A stretch of DNA of 64,000 nt. Origin: Mesostigma viride. Its lineage: Eukaryota; Streptophyta; Mesostigmatophyceae; Mesostigmatales; Mesostigmataceae. The notes beneath the pieces were generated by a model. It had not been told where the DNA came from and did not search any database. It worked only from the letters and a program-made list of their open reading frames with translations. The translations under genes and the position numbers were made by a program. The stretch lies in assembly GCA_009746045.1 (NCBI GenBank), contig RPFO01000034.1:4076078-4140077 (forward strand), given 5' to 3'. Position 1 is the first letter of the stretch. Every line of letters starts with the position of its first letter. Shown piece by piece: positions 29,977 through 42,900 of this stretch.

Positions 29977-30892
29977 GCAGAAGTACATACATAGGCGCAA
30001 AACTCCGACGGGGTACCTTTTTTTGGCGACAAATGACGCACCTTCTTATACTCACCAGCTTGCGCACGGACGACCTTGACACCGCACGCTCAACAGACAA
30101 ACGTAGCCTGCAGGCAAGGGGGGTTTTGTATTTCAGCACATTATTAGTAGGGCGATCAGGCCGCGGGCCATACAAGGCCAGCCAGTTGTTAGTGCGCGCG
30201 TCCCGCTGGGGCCTGCAGCTAGTACCCCCACGACCAACTCGTCGGCGGCCTCAACGGGTGCGGTTGCCCCGCCATGCATGCTGGCCCCGCCAGCACGGAG
30301 AGGTGCTCATTATTTGCGCCATGCAGCGATGCAGTGGGGCCGGCTGGTGGATGAGGCGTTCTGCAGTTCCTTGAGCACAGCCCGGTGAAGATCAGCGTAA
30401 AAAGATTCGGTGAATAATTTGGAAGATTCGGAGTTCCGGGACTTTGGCCGAATCTTTTCCGAGGTGGGCCGGAGATTCGGTCCGCCAGTCGCGCCGCGCC
30501 CGCTTACACGCAAGCTCCAGCTACACGCTCGATCGATCAGACGATTGCCACGTGGCGGTAGGCAGTGACCGAGCAAACGACGTGCACAAACCCGATTTTC
30601 CCTGCCATCCATGCATGGCGACGGCATGTAAAATCACGCTAGTGATCGCGTTATTTGCAAGTGCAGGAAGTAGCCAGCTAACAGCTTAGATATGGATATC
30701 TACATATTCATAAGGCAATTGGGAATGGATGAAAAGTTACGAATCGGCAATATGACGCGTTTGGTAAGCGCATCCTATATCACGTCCAGATTTTTCAGCT
30801 GCAATGCATGTCTCCGTGCAGCTCCGCTTGCTGGTCAGATTGTTTTATTTATTCAACACAACTGGCGAAGGTCTTGTCGCATAAACTACTCA
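29977..30892. other. No gene recognised
   Basis: GC-rich to 30300, then mixed. Repeated AGATTCGG words occur between 30405 and 30480. I see no conserved protein on either strand. Confidence 0.4.
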
Positions 30893-32160
30893 GTGATAAT
30901 TAATTAATTATCAATAGACACGTGACTGCGTCATCAGTGGGAGGGGAACACGGGATGGAATGGATTATGTAAGCTATATCTAGGTCCTAGTTAAAGGGTT
31001 GTGGGCACCACGGCCCGTATCGCTATGACTGAATATGCCGTACGCGATCACACACGGAGCCCCCACAGACTTGGGGGTGGTCTCCTTCATCACTACTTGC
31101 CATCTATCCTTGCGTACCATCTGCCTCCATATTACAGACAAACCAGGAGGCTGCCCGGGTGTGAGCCCGTCACGTCTAGTAGGGTACAACAGCATGCACT
31201 GTCATGTCCATATCAAGTCTATCACGAAAAGTCCACGGGTGGCGACCCTGCCGCGCGCGGCCTGGGGCACGCCAGGTGAGTGAGGACATAACGCCCAGGC
31301 TGGGCGGGCATGGTGCCAGCTAGCTAGTCTATCTGATGTGTCTACCTGATCTGTGCGGGCCAGGTGCCCGGCTAGGCCCAGGCGGCGCCTGTGCCTAAGA
31401 ATGTGGGAAACATAGGGCAAATCAGCATACAAATCCTCATTACTAATGTGCAACCCAAAGGGGATGTTAAGGGCCTTTCGCAGCATCTTGGTGACGTTGC
31501 GGTCGGGGCGTTGCTCCATGCAGCTCCTGCGTCAGTGTCCAGCCGGGTCAGTCGGCGCCGTAGGTCAGGAATTCGTCAGAATGACGACCTTGAAGAGGTC
31601 ACGCTTGACGATCCGGGGTAGGGCGGGGTAACTTGCTCCACCAGCGGCGGTGGTCATGGAGTTGCGCCCACGCCATGCCGATCCGTGTCGATCGTCAGGT
31701 CATCCTTGCAGTCGGGAAGCCGATTGCCGAGCAGCTTGAAGCGGCCTGAAGTACAGTACTGTAGGGTAGTTGTCAGACCTCGGTGTCGTCTAAGAGGCGG
31801 AGTGTGGGCGGAGGTCCGGCCATGCCGAAAGCCAGGGCCTCCGTTTCGGGGCTGATGTCTAGACCAACCGCTCGAGCCTCGAGCGCCAGGCAGTCCAACT
31901 AAAGTTGGGCAGACTCCGGCTTCTCGATGATGTGATATCGTCGGCATAAATGAGGTCCGCTACATAGTAAATTCTGCCGGTTGGTCGGCCCCCCTGAATT
32001 CCCCAAGCTCGTTCGTGATCGCTAGGCCAGGGGCACGGCCTGCAATATGCTAGCAAAGCGGGCACGTGCCTGGCGCATAACATAATCCACTACAATAATA
32101 AACAGGTACGGCGACACGCAGGACGCAACCCTGCCATGCGCTGCACGTACCACGCATCAT
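30893..32160 (-). mobile_element. 5'-truncated LINE with degenerate reverse-transcriptase region
   Basis: 30893-31520 parallels the 27.4-kb copy (TTAATTAATTA tail, truncated hairpin, LNIPFGLHISNEDLYADLPY, GLAGHLARTDQVDTSDR). The homology continues upstream on the minus strand to about 32160, where the translation includes YYVADLIYADDITSS (RT YADD region, near 31938-31979) and CSAWQGCVLRVAVPVYYCS matching QGCVLSPYLFII of the 33.6-kb element. Frameshifts and stops interrupt it, so it is inactive, but it shows that the 3'-end family and the RT family belong together. Confidence 0.7.
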
Positions 32161-32169
32161 GATGCATGG

Positions 32170-33569
32170 TCCACTGTCAGCGGAAATGAGCGCGCGACAC
32201 TCTGCGAGATTGGCAGCTGTCTGTACATTATTACCACCACCCGCTGCAATGGATGCGGCTGTACCAATCCACAAGCGACGGCTGGCCCGTGGGGAGCTGT
32301 CCAGAAAAAATAGCACCGCCTAGCTCCCGCGCGCGCAGCTGCGTACGATGGTGGCAGCGCGGCTCCAGCTGTTGGCATGATTCGCGGAGTAGATGGTCAT
32401 TGCCACAGGTCGGGTATAATGTCAATTCCCCACACGCGCAGGCCTGCATGGGACGCCAACACTTGCGATGTTCGGAGGTGCTGCGCGTCTAAGCCCACGA
32501 GGACTGACATCGTCCGGGCGAACGCGCGTAGATGGACAAGTCGGGCCTGATCGTAGCCGCAAGCCATCCCAGCGCAGTGGCCGCGCACACGGCGCCCCAC
32601 GTCGGACGCATCCAGCTGACAGTGCAGGCATGCAGCTCTTGCGCGAGCTTGTGCGCGTACTCCTGCTTGGCCGCCATGTCCATGCACCCGAACCAACGTA
32701 CCGGCGTGCGTTGCAGGGTATAGGTTAGCCCACAGAAAGGGACAGGGGTGCCGGGGTCTCACAACCACAACGCGCGACTAGTCGGGGCATCATTTGAAGA
32801 TCTTGGCCATGGCAGCGGTGAACTACATACCCATCATTGCTCGGGGCCCAATCAGCTGCCATGCAGTCATCCGGCCCACTGTCTTCGAGGTGCACATATC
32901 GACTTCCAACGCATTATTTGGGCCGATGCCACTAAGAACGAAAGGCATCCCCTTCCACGGGATGCATTTTCTGGCTCGGCCCCAGGGCTCGGATATGGGA
33001 AACTGTGCGTTAGGGTGGTTAAGTTAAGTCTTGAGATGGCGTAGGAAATTTCTGTAAGGCAGTGACTGCGTGGGCCAAGCTGCATAGCCCGAGACTCGGG
33101 CTCACCTGCTGGCTGTTTACCTCCGCCTGTAACCACAGCGGTGGACCAGATGGGGAGGTGCGGGTGATGGCGGTGCGCCGAGTTGTTGGGGGAAGTGCCC
33201 ATGCATTCCATGGGGGGGTCCATACATAGGACGCATGTACCCGACGCATGGAGTCCTGAGGAGGAGCCTCGTGCTGCAGACGAGAGGGCGGGAACTGGCG
33301 CCTCACCGGGCGCCAGATTTTGCCAAGTTACATCGTCGGGCGAGTCATGTCACATCTACCAAACCAGATATCCTCGCAAAGCGTAAATCCAAAGTGTGGC
33401 ACCGCGGGGATCGCCGCGTTTACGCGGGGGGACAAAAACTGGCCCCCTCTCGGCCGCCGATGGAGGGATCGTAGCGGCCATAGGTATCGACCTAAGGAGG
33501 AGGAATTACCGGACAGAGGCGAGCACATGGAGCGGCCGCGGGCCAGGGGGGAGAAGCGGGACTTTAAGC
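32170..33569. other. GC-rich stretch, probable ancient transposon debris
   Basis: The minus strand at 32489-32683 reads CMDMAAKQEYAHKLAQELHA and ALGWLAATIRPDLSIYARSP, vaguely like the RNase-H-proximal part of copia-type pol (TRPDL). This is too weak to name. No intact gene is seen on either strand. Confidence 0.3.
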
Positions 33570-33605
33570 TGCCATGCCAGCGGCCTGGAGCTAGTGAACG
33601 ACTTT

Positions 33606-34805
33606 AAATTAAATTAAATTAAATTATAACATGCCTCCGTGGGGAGGTCATCATGTAGCACATATTTCATGATGGATGGGGTGGAGGAAGCCGCGTGATC
33701 GAACTATCCTAACTCTATCTAGAAAATCCTAACTACACTACTCATCAAAACGCCTCCTCCGCTTGGGGGGAGGTGGCTTGCCCACAGGGTCGGGCGTGTG
33801 CGCCTTGACAATCTTCTTCCACCGCGTCTTGTCCTGCATGGCAGTCCAAAGACGGGAGAGAGAGAGAGAGTGGATGCGGTGCTCAAACTGGGCTGGGACC
33901 ACTAGGTCGTCCAGCAACATCTGAACGTAGTTGGTGACAGGTTTCCCTACCCTTTTGGGAATGTCCTTGGGGCCAGGCCAGGTCAGAAGGTGCCGCCCTG
34001 GCTGTCCAAGCCGCTGGGGGCCGGCCAGACCAAGGGTGGTGTCGACCTGGCTGGTGCGGGCAAGGTGTCCTACAAATGCTATCCTACGCTGCCTAATCTC
34101 GTCCGAAACACGAGGCATGCCATGATACAGAGATTCTGATGACGGACGCTCGAAAAAACCTACATTAAGGACCTGCCGGAGCATCCTGTAAACTGTGCCG
34201 TCGAGCCGAGCTGCCAGTTTGGGTGGGAGGGTCCACGCCTCGGCGCCATACGTGAGCACCGTGAGGACGAGGACCTTGAAGAGCATGCGCTTGCGGTGCC
34301 CGTTCAGGCCCTTCGAGCGCCAGTAGGGTGTGAGCGAACGGAGCTTGGCCCAGGCAAGGCCGATGCGGGTGTCCACATCGTCGGCGGTGTCAGGAAGCCA
34401 GCTCCCCAACAGCTTGAAGCGGTCGCGGAACGGGACCTCCGTCCCGTCGAGCAGGCGCGGCAGCGGTGGTTTACTGGATGCTCCTATCACCATCGCCTCA
34501 GTTTTGACACTAATCTCCAGCCCCACTGCCCGCGCCTCCAGGCCCAGGCAGTCCAGCCAGGTCTGAATGTGCTCGGGGCTCTCGATGAGGGTGGTATCAT
34601 CCGCATAAATCAGGTCGGCAAGGCGGTAACCAGGTCTAACCCCGCCGTGCTCTTTCACATTAAGGATGTCCAAGCCTGGCTCGAACCCCTTAAGAGCAGT
34701 AAAGCGCGCACGTGCCCGGCGCATGACGTGATCCACGACAATAATGAACAGGTATGGGGACAGGACACAACCTTGCCACACCCCGTGGTGAAGGGGGAAT
34801 GGTGA
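33606..34805 (-). mobile_element. 5'-truncated LINE insertion with 13-bp target duplication
   Basis: The element is bounded by AGTGAACGACTTT at 33593-33605 and again at 34806-34818. On the minus strand it begins inside the reverse transcriptase and ends in a (TTTAA)n tail at 33606-33626. The ORF (33738 up to the insertion edge) contains WQGCVLSPYLFIIVVDH, YRLADLIYADDTTLIES (YADD active site, 34597-34608), KRMLFKVLVLTVLTYGAEAW and VGHLARTSQVDTTLGLAG and is free of stops. This suggests a fairly recent insertion, though it lacks the 5' RT, endonuclease and ORF1. The ORF extends past the insertion edge to 34871 only because the flanking repeat is open. The empty-site paralogue is at 35376-35530. 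Confidence 0.88.
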
Positions 34806-34935
34806 AGTGAACGACTTTCTCAGCTGAAAACTGTGTTTCATGAGCTTGCCGCCTTTTATGGGCAGGCACATATTTGTAATAACCTAGTGTATCTGGTTGG
34901 TTTCCCAACTCCATGGCCTCCAATGACGAACTAGT
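34806..34935 (+). repeat. Flank of the LINE insertion, duplicated at 35.4 kb
   Basis: CTCAGCTGAAAACTGTGTTT...GGTTGGTTTCCCAACTCCAT...AATGACGAACTAG is nearly identical to 35414-35530. With 33570-33605 it makes up the repeat that the LINE split. Confidence 0.85.
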
Positions 34936-35375
34936 ATTTGGTGAGCTTATGCTCGTATTATATTTGAACGGCAAAGGGGCTCAAGGGGAAGGGCAGCCAG
35001 CCGGTTAGATAGTTTCCTATCTAACGTGGGTATTTTACCCCCCGACCTGAAAAGCGACCTAGCAAAATGACGGAATGGGAATAGGGAATAGGAGCTAGGG
35101 CCGGTGGTGCCTATCTGAATGTTAGGTGTGCGGCACCTAATTAGTGGTACCGGCGGTGTTATATAGGAAAGGGCGGAATGGGTGTATTGGTGCCAGAATA
35201 ATTTTGTGGCATACACCCCTTCCGTAGGCGACTTACCATATACTTACCGGCCTTAACTTTAAGGCCCTCATCCGTACTCCGGTTGTGGAGCTAGCATTGT
35301 ACTAAGGGCGGTGGAGGGGAGGGGAGGCGTCCTCCTTGCAGCTTTCCACCCACCCACCCACTGCAGTAGGACTTC
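34936..35375. other. No gene recognised
   Basis: Mixed sequence with no conserved coding potential. GTTAGATAG / CTATCTAAC occurs as a short inverted pair near 35004-35025. Confidence 0.4.
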
Positions 35376-35530
35376 GCTGCCATGCCAGCGGGCTGGAGCT
35401 AGTGAACGACTTTCTCAGCTGAAAACTGTGTTTCATGAGCTTGCCGCCTTTCATGGGCAGGCACGTATTTGTAATAAACTAGTGTATCTGGTTGGTTTCC
35501 CAACTCCATGGCCTCCAATGACGAACTAGC
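35376..35530 (+). repeat. Empty-site paralogue of the 33.6-kb LINE target
   Basis: CATGCCAGCGGGCTGGAGCT runs straight through AGTGAACGACTTT into CTCAGCTGAAAACTG without interruption, whereas 33.57-34.93 kb has the same sequence split by 1.2 kb of LINE. Confidence 0.88.
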
Positions 35531-35535
35531 TAGTA

Positions 35536-35774
35536 TGCATGCATGCATGCATGCATGCATGCATGAATGAATGAATGAATGAATGAATGAATGAATGAAT
35601 GAATGAATGAATGAATGAATGAATGAATGAATGAATGAATGAATGAATGAATGAATGAATGAATGAATGAATGAATGAATGAATGAATGAATGAATGAAT
35701 GAATGAATTACGAATGAATGAATGAATGAATGAATGAATGAATGAATGAATGAATGAATGAATGAATGAATGAA
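35536..35774. repeat. (GCAT)n then (GAAT)n tract
   Basis: About seven GCAT units followed by about 52 GAAT units with one interruption (ATTACGAATG near 35706). It starts exactly where the duplicated segment ends. Confidence 0.95.
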
Positions 35775-36671
35775 TTCTGGGACCAACTCTAGTGGCAGGT
35801 ATGGGGTGCCTAGCCCTCTCAGTGATACGGATCGAAAGAGATGATGGCCAGACAAGCTTGCTTGACAACAGGTAGTGTAGGCCACTCTGTCGAGGATAAT
35901 TGTGCTCAAGTGCATGATCGTTGCAGTACGTTACATTCTAACACGAATTGGCCCCATCATATCTCAGGGGACTAATAAAAAACGTTAGAATGTATAGAGT
36001 AAAATACGCAGAAGGAATTCAGTTCAGATCACGCTATGTCGCAACACAAATTTGGCCTTCTTAGTATGCGATCAATGCACAGACAAAGGCATCTCCAGCT
36101 TTAGGGCCATGGAGAGACATATCGACCCAATACGTTGCCAGGAAAGTCCTGGAATATTGGGAATTCAGATTAACAACTGGCCATATCAGTATAGGTTGTT
36201 CATTGACAATAGCAGCATTTTAGTCATGGTATAACTCACACACAAGCAATGGGGATAAAGCCTAGAGCATTCATCCCAGTTCATGCATGCCCACATGTGG
36301 CTGGTGGCATGGGCCATGCATAGTGCAACCACGTACTGCCAGCACTGCAGATCTTCAACGAACCCACAGAAAAAAAGGCGCCTTAAATGATCGAAGTTTC
36401 GCTGAAGCACATAATGTGTACACAATTTCAGAGCTTAGCAACGTGTACCACATTCCATTCCCATCCCATTCACGTTACTTAAAGTCCACCATGTTCAGCA
36501 GCATGTCCGTCAACTTGACACGTCATCATACCGTTCCCTGTTGCTAGAAAAAAATGGAATTCAATAAGACAAACATATTCAAGATACAAGGATATTGATC
36601 AACCAGGCCCCCCCTTATGGCTCGCCATGTACACGCATTCCAAATGCTGGACGGAAAAAAATGCACAGATG
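35775..36671. other. Intergenic, 3' of the minus-strand membrane-protein gene
   Basis: No coding sequence recognised. It probably includes the 3' UTR of the gene ending at 36672; no polyadenylation signal is unambiguous. Confidence 0.45.
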
Positions 36672-36962
36672 CTAAGCCGCCGGAGGCACCGTGATCTCAA
36701 TGGTGATGTCGCCGGTTGTTATGCTTTCAGCGAACAACGCAAACTCTTCGATCGCTGAAGCAGGCGTCTGCGGCAGCACATTTGGTGGCAGCACGATGCC
36801 AGGACACTGCAACGTCCCTGACAAGGTGTGGTTTGCACCGGGCTCCCTGGTCACGGTGACCACCGGATCTCCCTCGTCGTCCGACCTGGGATTCTTCAGC
36901 TGGATCTCTTTCGTGGAGAACTTGCCCATCAGGGTGTAGTTTCCGCGGAAACCATCGCAGGC
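36672..36962 (-). CDS. Exon 9 (last) of the membrane-protein gene
   Basis: Acceptor at 36964-36963, stop TAG at 36674-36672. Encodes ACDGFRGNYTLMGKFSTKEI, then VVTVTREPGANHTLSGTLQC, and ends TTGDITIEITVPPAA. It has two cysteines and an NYT/NHT glycosylation-like sequon pair, consistent with an exported domain. Confidence 0.7.
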   Translation of the reverse strand, partial: ACDGFRGNYTLMGKFSTKEIQLKNPRSDDEGDPVVTVTREPGANHTLSGTLQCPGIVLPPNVLPQTPASAIEEFALFAESITTGDITIEITVPPAA

Positions 36963-39900
36963 CTGGACACGGAACCAACATAGCAGACCCCCACGTGGCA
37001 GGACACGAGCAGCCCCTATGAGTCAGGGAGCATGACTTCTTTTTTGGTGGTTGTATGCTATGAGGTGGTGTTCCAGGTGGCTACACAAATTTAGTGTCCA
37101 GAAATGTGCTATGCCTATAATCCACCTGACCGCATGAACCCCCCCCGCCCACTAGTGAACCAGCTTGCTTGGTATTTTGCCAGCTAACAACGGTGACGAA
37201 ATGCGAGAAAGCCCTGCTTGGGTGCCTGATTCCCAACACAATATTTTCCCAAGGAAAAAATGGATATCCACAGATTTGTCCAAGCCTAGCAGGAAGCTCC
37301 GTAAAATGTGTGCATTCCCTCACTGCCGCCCTCTCTCTCCCCCTTCCCCCCCCCCCCCCCCCCCCCCTCCCCCTCGCTCTCCCCCCCTCTCTCCCCCTCT
37401 CTCTCTCCCTCTCTCTTCCCCTCCCCCTCTCTCTCCCTCTCCCCCCCTCTCTCCCCCTCCCCCCTCCCCTCCTCTCTCTCCCCCTGCTCCCCCTCTCTCC
37501 TCCTGCTCCCCCTCTCTCTCTTCCTCCCTCCACCCCATATCCACCCACACCACGCACCGTGAGCTTCATCTTGGTCTCCCCCACGCGCACGCGGGACGTG
37601 ATGTGCCCCCCAGACACCCCTTCGAGCTGCACCGCTGTGCCCTCCCGCCCCCGGCTGTCCACGGTGAGCGTTCCGAGCACCTGATCACACACCACGCTCT
37701 GGATGCTGTACTCAGGGAAACCCGGCTGCACCTCGAACCGGGCGCGGCAGCTAGTCGGCTCGCTGCCGGCCATCAGCCGCACGTCCTGCAGAGGCAGGGG
37801 CCCGAGATTACCGGACCAGACCAGACCAGACCAGACATTGTCAGGAATTATAGTCCACAGCATAGGCATCATCAGGTGCTACAGGTCATCGGTGCAGGCA
37901 GCGTCAAGCGTAATAGGTCGACTGTACAGGCATCATCGACAGACCACGAGCGTTGCTTTGTATTAGCTTACGGTCTAGAGTCCTTTCTAAATGTGGGACC
38001 CAGGCGCACGTGGGTGATGATTTTCGTGGGTGATGATTTGGGACGACAGAGGGATGGTGAACGTTTGCACACGTGTGTGTGGCGGCATCGGCATCATCGC
38101 GGCCCACAGCACGGGCCTTGCGTGTTTCACGCGTGAACAACAGGCGAGCCCATGCTTAGCTGGACTACTCAAAAGCCTCGCGGTCAAGGTAGGACACGGC
38201 AGTTAGGAAATAACCGATAATGGGCGAACATGGCTACACATGCGCACCATCGCATGGGAATGGGAGACCCTTGAAGTGGGGTGAAAGCGTGAAGGAATGA
38301 GGCAGCGCGCACCAACGGTGAGCAGATAGCCCGTGGAGTTCTCCAGAAAGTACTGTAGATCGATGACTCTATCTTGGGATCATAGCCCAGCTAGTTGTAA
38401 GTATGTCAGCCACGTTACATTCCGCTTGCTGCCGTAGGATCCATCCTTGCAAGTTGATGTGGACTAAGAAAGCAAGCAGCAACCAACTTCACACCAATCT
38501 TTTACCGAGTGTCAAAGGGAAACCACCATTTGAAGCTTTCTTTAAAATTGCCAACACCGTGATTGCATGGACGTGCAGTGTGGTCACTCTACAACCGCAA
38601 TGACATGCTGTCAGGAATCCCACCAAGGCCATCCCCACAAGCCGTGAGTGAGCCGATAAATCCAGGATGCCCAAGGCCTGACCGTGAACCATCCTCAGCA
38701 TTCCATAAGTGTTCGTCTCCAGCCGGCGGTATACCGCGCATGAGCAACCATTCCCCCCCCCCCCCCCCCCCCAGCAATAAACACCTTAATAGCTCCCCTC
38801 CCCCAAAGAATGTAAGCTCCCACGAACAGTAATAGCACCACACAGGGGCCCATGAGGCCTAACACACCTTTGCGCGGATTTTTCCTTCTCGGCGTGACAG
38901 CATAAAGAGCTGGTGGGCGGTCACCGCCCGGGCGTCCAGGGTGCCATCCGAGGTGTTCAGGTTGAGGCGCTCCGCTTGCAGCTCCTGCGCCAGGGGGGTG
39001 GGGGATGGGGGATGGGGGATGGGGGATGGGGGATGGACCCAAGGAGATGCCGCCAGGGAGGCCAGCAGTAATGGGTGATGCCGTGTTAATCAGAGGGTGC
39101 TGCAAGTTTGATTAGAGCCCAAAAAACGCACTCTGGGAGGAACTTCCCGTTTGGGCAAGGTTCTACCCGAACACTAGGGTTGACAGGGGTGTCCCACGGA
39201 CCCAAGCGGCTGCCTTGGGAAGACGCAATCCATAAACTTAACATGCAACGAGAGATCCATTTCCTGGGGATACCCTCTCGCTCCTACAACCGGAAAATGC
39301 GACCCCTCATCAGTCCATGCTGTCGCTGGCCCTGCCAGAGCATCGTGTCCCGTCTGATGTCCCGCACCAAACGGGTTTGTTTCGCCACTCACATGGCCGC
39401 GTATGCTCCCTTGCTCGTTCTTGAGCGTGATGATGCGGAACGGCGCGTCCCGCAGGCCCGAAGTGGTGATCTGCGGGCGCCAGCAGTCACACGCAGGCAT
39501 CGAATGGGGCGGATCAATGAGAGCCAGCGCGAGCAACCAGCGCTAGGGCCAGACAAACCCCAGCTGTGGGCGCCCATAGACACACGGATGTGTGAAGGGG
39601 TGTGATTGCGTAGAGATGGGGCCAAGCTTACAAGGGTCAGCACGAGCAATTAGCGATTTGGGGGTGAGTAAATCTGAACATGTGCCCTTGAAGAACTGGG
39701 TATTAAGCCCCAGACCACGCCAGGTACCAACGAAGGAGATGCCATCCACTTACTTATATGCACCGCTTACATGTGCATGGCAAGACACAGTCCAGCTGCT
39801 GGGTACCAAGAACCTGGAAATGCTGCCTGCCCCTCATGGCTTGATGCACCGATAAAAACGCGGCACATGGTTTGGATCCACACACCTTACAGTACCCCTT

Positions 39901-42900
39901 GCTGCTGCCAATACTGACCAGGAGGCCACCCAACCAATGAAACCTCTGCTCCCTTTCCCCCCCCTCTCCCATGGGTACCATGAATCATGCAAGAGTCATG
40001 TACGTGCCCACAAAAGGAGCAAATTGAACCCCTCTTCTCCACACCTTTTCCCTTTCTCTATCCTTTGCTGGTTACTTCTTCCTCCGCCCACTCCCCAGTC
40101 CGTGGCTTCACAGCAGCTACCATGCCCTACAACTGTGTCCTCTATGCCCCTACAACCGTGCTACCATGCCCTACAACTGTGTTCTCTATGCCCCTACAAC
40201 CGTGCTACCACCCCCTATGACTGTGTTCTCTTCGCCCTGACCGTGCCCTATCGCTGGGATCCCCGTCGTGCTGCAGCTGCGATCAATGTTGTGCGGGAAC
40301 CTTTTGGCGCGTGCGCGTAAGCGTAGGTCCCCAGAGAGTGGCTACCGCTGGGTAGGTATGGATGCGGAACCCTTGTGCCGAGGGGCGAAAGATATCCGCA
40401 AAATACTTATCCTAACTGCTGCCCCCACTCCCTAAATGATCACGCACATCTCCCATGGCGACTTCCACAAACAGCTCCGTCTCCTCCATGAGGCACGTGC
40501 TGGGCACCACCACCCGCACGTCTGCGCGCTGGCAGCTGCTGGCACCCGTCAGCGAGTTGCTCGTCTGTAGGGCACGCACACAGGGAGAGAAACACAAGAG
40601 GGCGCCGTGGGATGGGATCGTGAGATGTGCACAGGACACGCTGCCACGATGACACATGGCACAAGGAAGATGCAGCAGCACAAGGCACAGAGATGACACG
40701 AAAACAAGCACACTGAGACGATGCAGGGCTGTGCCAGCAACACGTCCGCAAGGATGGAAAGCAGGAAGCAAGGGGAAAGGGTCATGGGGTGCTCCCGCAC
40801 GTATGCCCGCACACCCATCCCTGTGTGAGAGACCCCTATCAAGGAAAGGGCTGGCAAGCACAGCGGCCAGTGGCACGCATCACGGCAGAGGCGAGGCGGA
40901 TATAGCTTCCGCAAAGTCTGACAAGCGGCATGGCGGCTACGGGAAGAACATGGGTGTCTTCTGAGTCAAGCAAGGGATTTACGACTGTCTGTTGATCCTG
41001 CCATGGTACAGCAATGTCCGTGATGTCATGCAGAGTATCAGCGAAACCTTGGTACAGCAAACAACAATAATACTACTGCAAACAGCCACATCAGCAAACA
41101 GCCATACGCAGCGATAATCTCTATGAGCAAGCAACTACATCATTGTCGCATGAGCAAGCAACTACATCATTGTTGCATGGGCAAGCAACTACATCATTGT
41201 CGCATGACCAAGCAACTACATCATTGTCGCATGGGCAAGCAACTACATCATTGTCGCATGAGCAAGCAACTACATCATTGTCGCATGAGCAGGCAACTGC
41301 ATCGTTATCGCATGAGCAAGCAACTGCATCATTGTCGCATGAGCAAGCAACTACATCATGGTCGCATGGGCAAGCAACGACATCATTGTCGCATGAGCCA
41401 GCAACTACATCATTGTCTCATGAGCAAGCAACGACATCACTGTCGCATGAGCAAGCAACTACATCATGGTCGCATGAGCAAGCAACTACATCATGGTCGC
41501 ATGAGCAAGCAACTACATCATTGTCGCATGAGCAAGCAACGACATCACTGTCGCATGAGCAAGCAACTACATCATTGTCGCATGAGCAAGCAACGACATC
41601 ACTGTCGCATGGGCAAGCGACGACATCATTGTCGCATTACATCATTGTCGCATGAGCATATCAGCAAGCAGCTGACTTGCATCCACGCACATCGGCCACG
41701 AGGGTGAGGTTGAACTTGGTGTCGGTGGCGGTGGATCCCAGGATGGGCACCTCCAGGGTGGACACGGTCATAGTCGACATGCCACCCAGCCGGCCCTTGT
41801 CCTTGGCGCGGTTGGTCACCTGGGCTCACAGCAACCATTCGCGCGCACACACGCACATACACACACACAAGTAAATAATACACACATACCAATGCTTGAC
41901 GATGATGACAAATAAACTGTGGTTTCCTTGAAAAGTGATGGCGGACCCGGGGGCAAGCGGTATGGCATGCCACAGCATGAGTTGGGTACGGCTGGTGCCT
42001 GGCAGAACCCAAGGGATCTGCATATTGGATTCAAGCACTTTGAACGTGATTGCGGTGCAGAGCTAGGGCAACGAAGAGGTCATGTGCTGGGTTCAGGAGG
42101 CAAGCTGTACTATGCCAGATAGGGCACGGAGGCACACGGCTATTTGGTTACAGTCGTCATCCCAAGGATCCCGTGCGCTCGTCAAGCTGTCATCAGGCAT
42201 GTGGCATACGCGAAATGAATGCTGTCTGCCAGCGCCGTTCCATGAAAGCTGTCAACTGCCAAGGGAAAGCTGTCAACTGCCAAGGGAGCGCCCAAGGGAT
42301 GCCATGCGTGATGCGGGTGGGAACCGTGAGACCGCCCGGCCACCTACTTATTAGGCCCTATGCCTCCTACTTATGAGGCCCTATGCCTCCTATTATTAGG
42401 CCCTAGGCTTTCTACTGATTAGGCCCTAGGCCTTCTACTTGTAACTAGGCCCTAGGCCTCCTACTTATTAGGCCCTATGCCTCCTACTTATTAGGCCCTA
42501 GGCCTCCTACTTATATATTATACTTACTTCCAATTGCTTCTAGACATGACTTTCATAAACACCAACATTAACATGAACATCAGGGGCAACAGCAACACAC
42601 AGCCATGGACCCCGGCCCACCGGCCCAAGCCTACAATAATCTGTCTCCAATGGCAGCGTCCACAACCTGGCTCCAAAGACCAATGCCGATAGTTTTGTCC
42701 CAACCACAACATAATCCTCCCCCACGCGGCGCCCATGCACCGACCACACCATGCACCGACCACACCATGCACAGACCACACCATGCACCGACCACACCAT
42801 GCACGAGGTAGGCGCCTGCCAAATGGGTTCACAAAAGCGCAGCTATCCCGTTTCCACATATCCCAGACCAGCCTTGTCAGTAACGACCGCCACCAACGGC

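Noticed and set aside
32489-32768. copia-type pol fragment
   Set aside because: Only a vague TIRPDLSIYA resemblance; no RT, integrase or LTR seen.
41123-41707. 194-codon ORF of MSKQLHHCR repeats
   Set aside because: 27-bp minisatellite in an intron of a well-supported minus-strand gene; no flanking domain.
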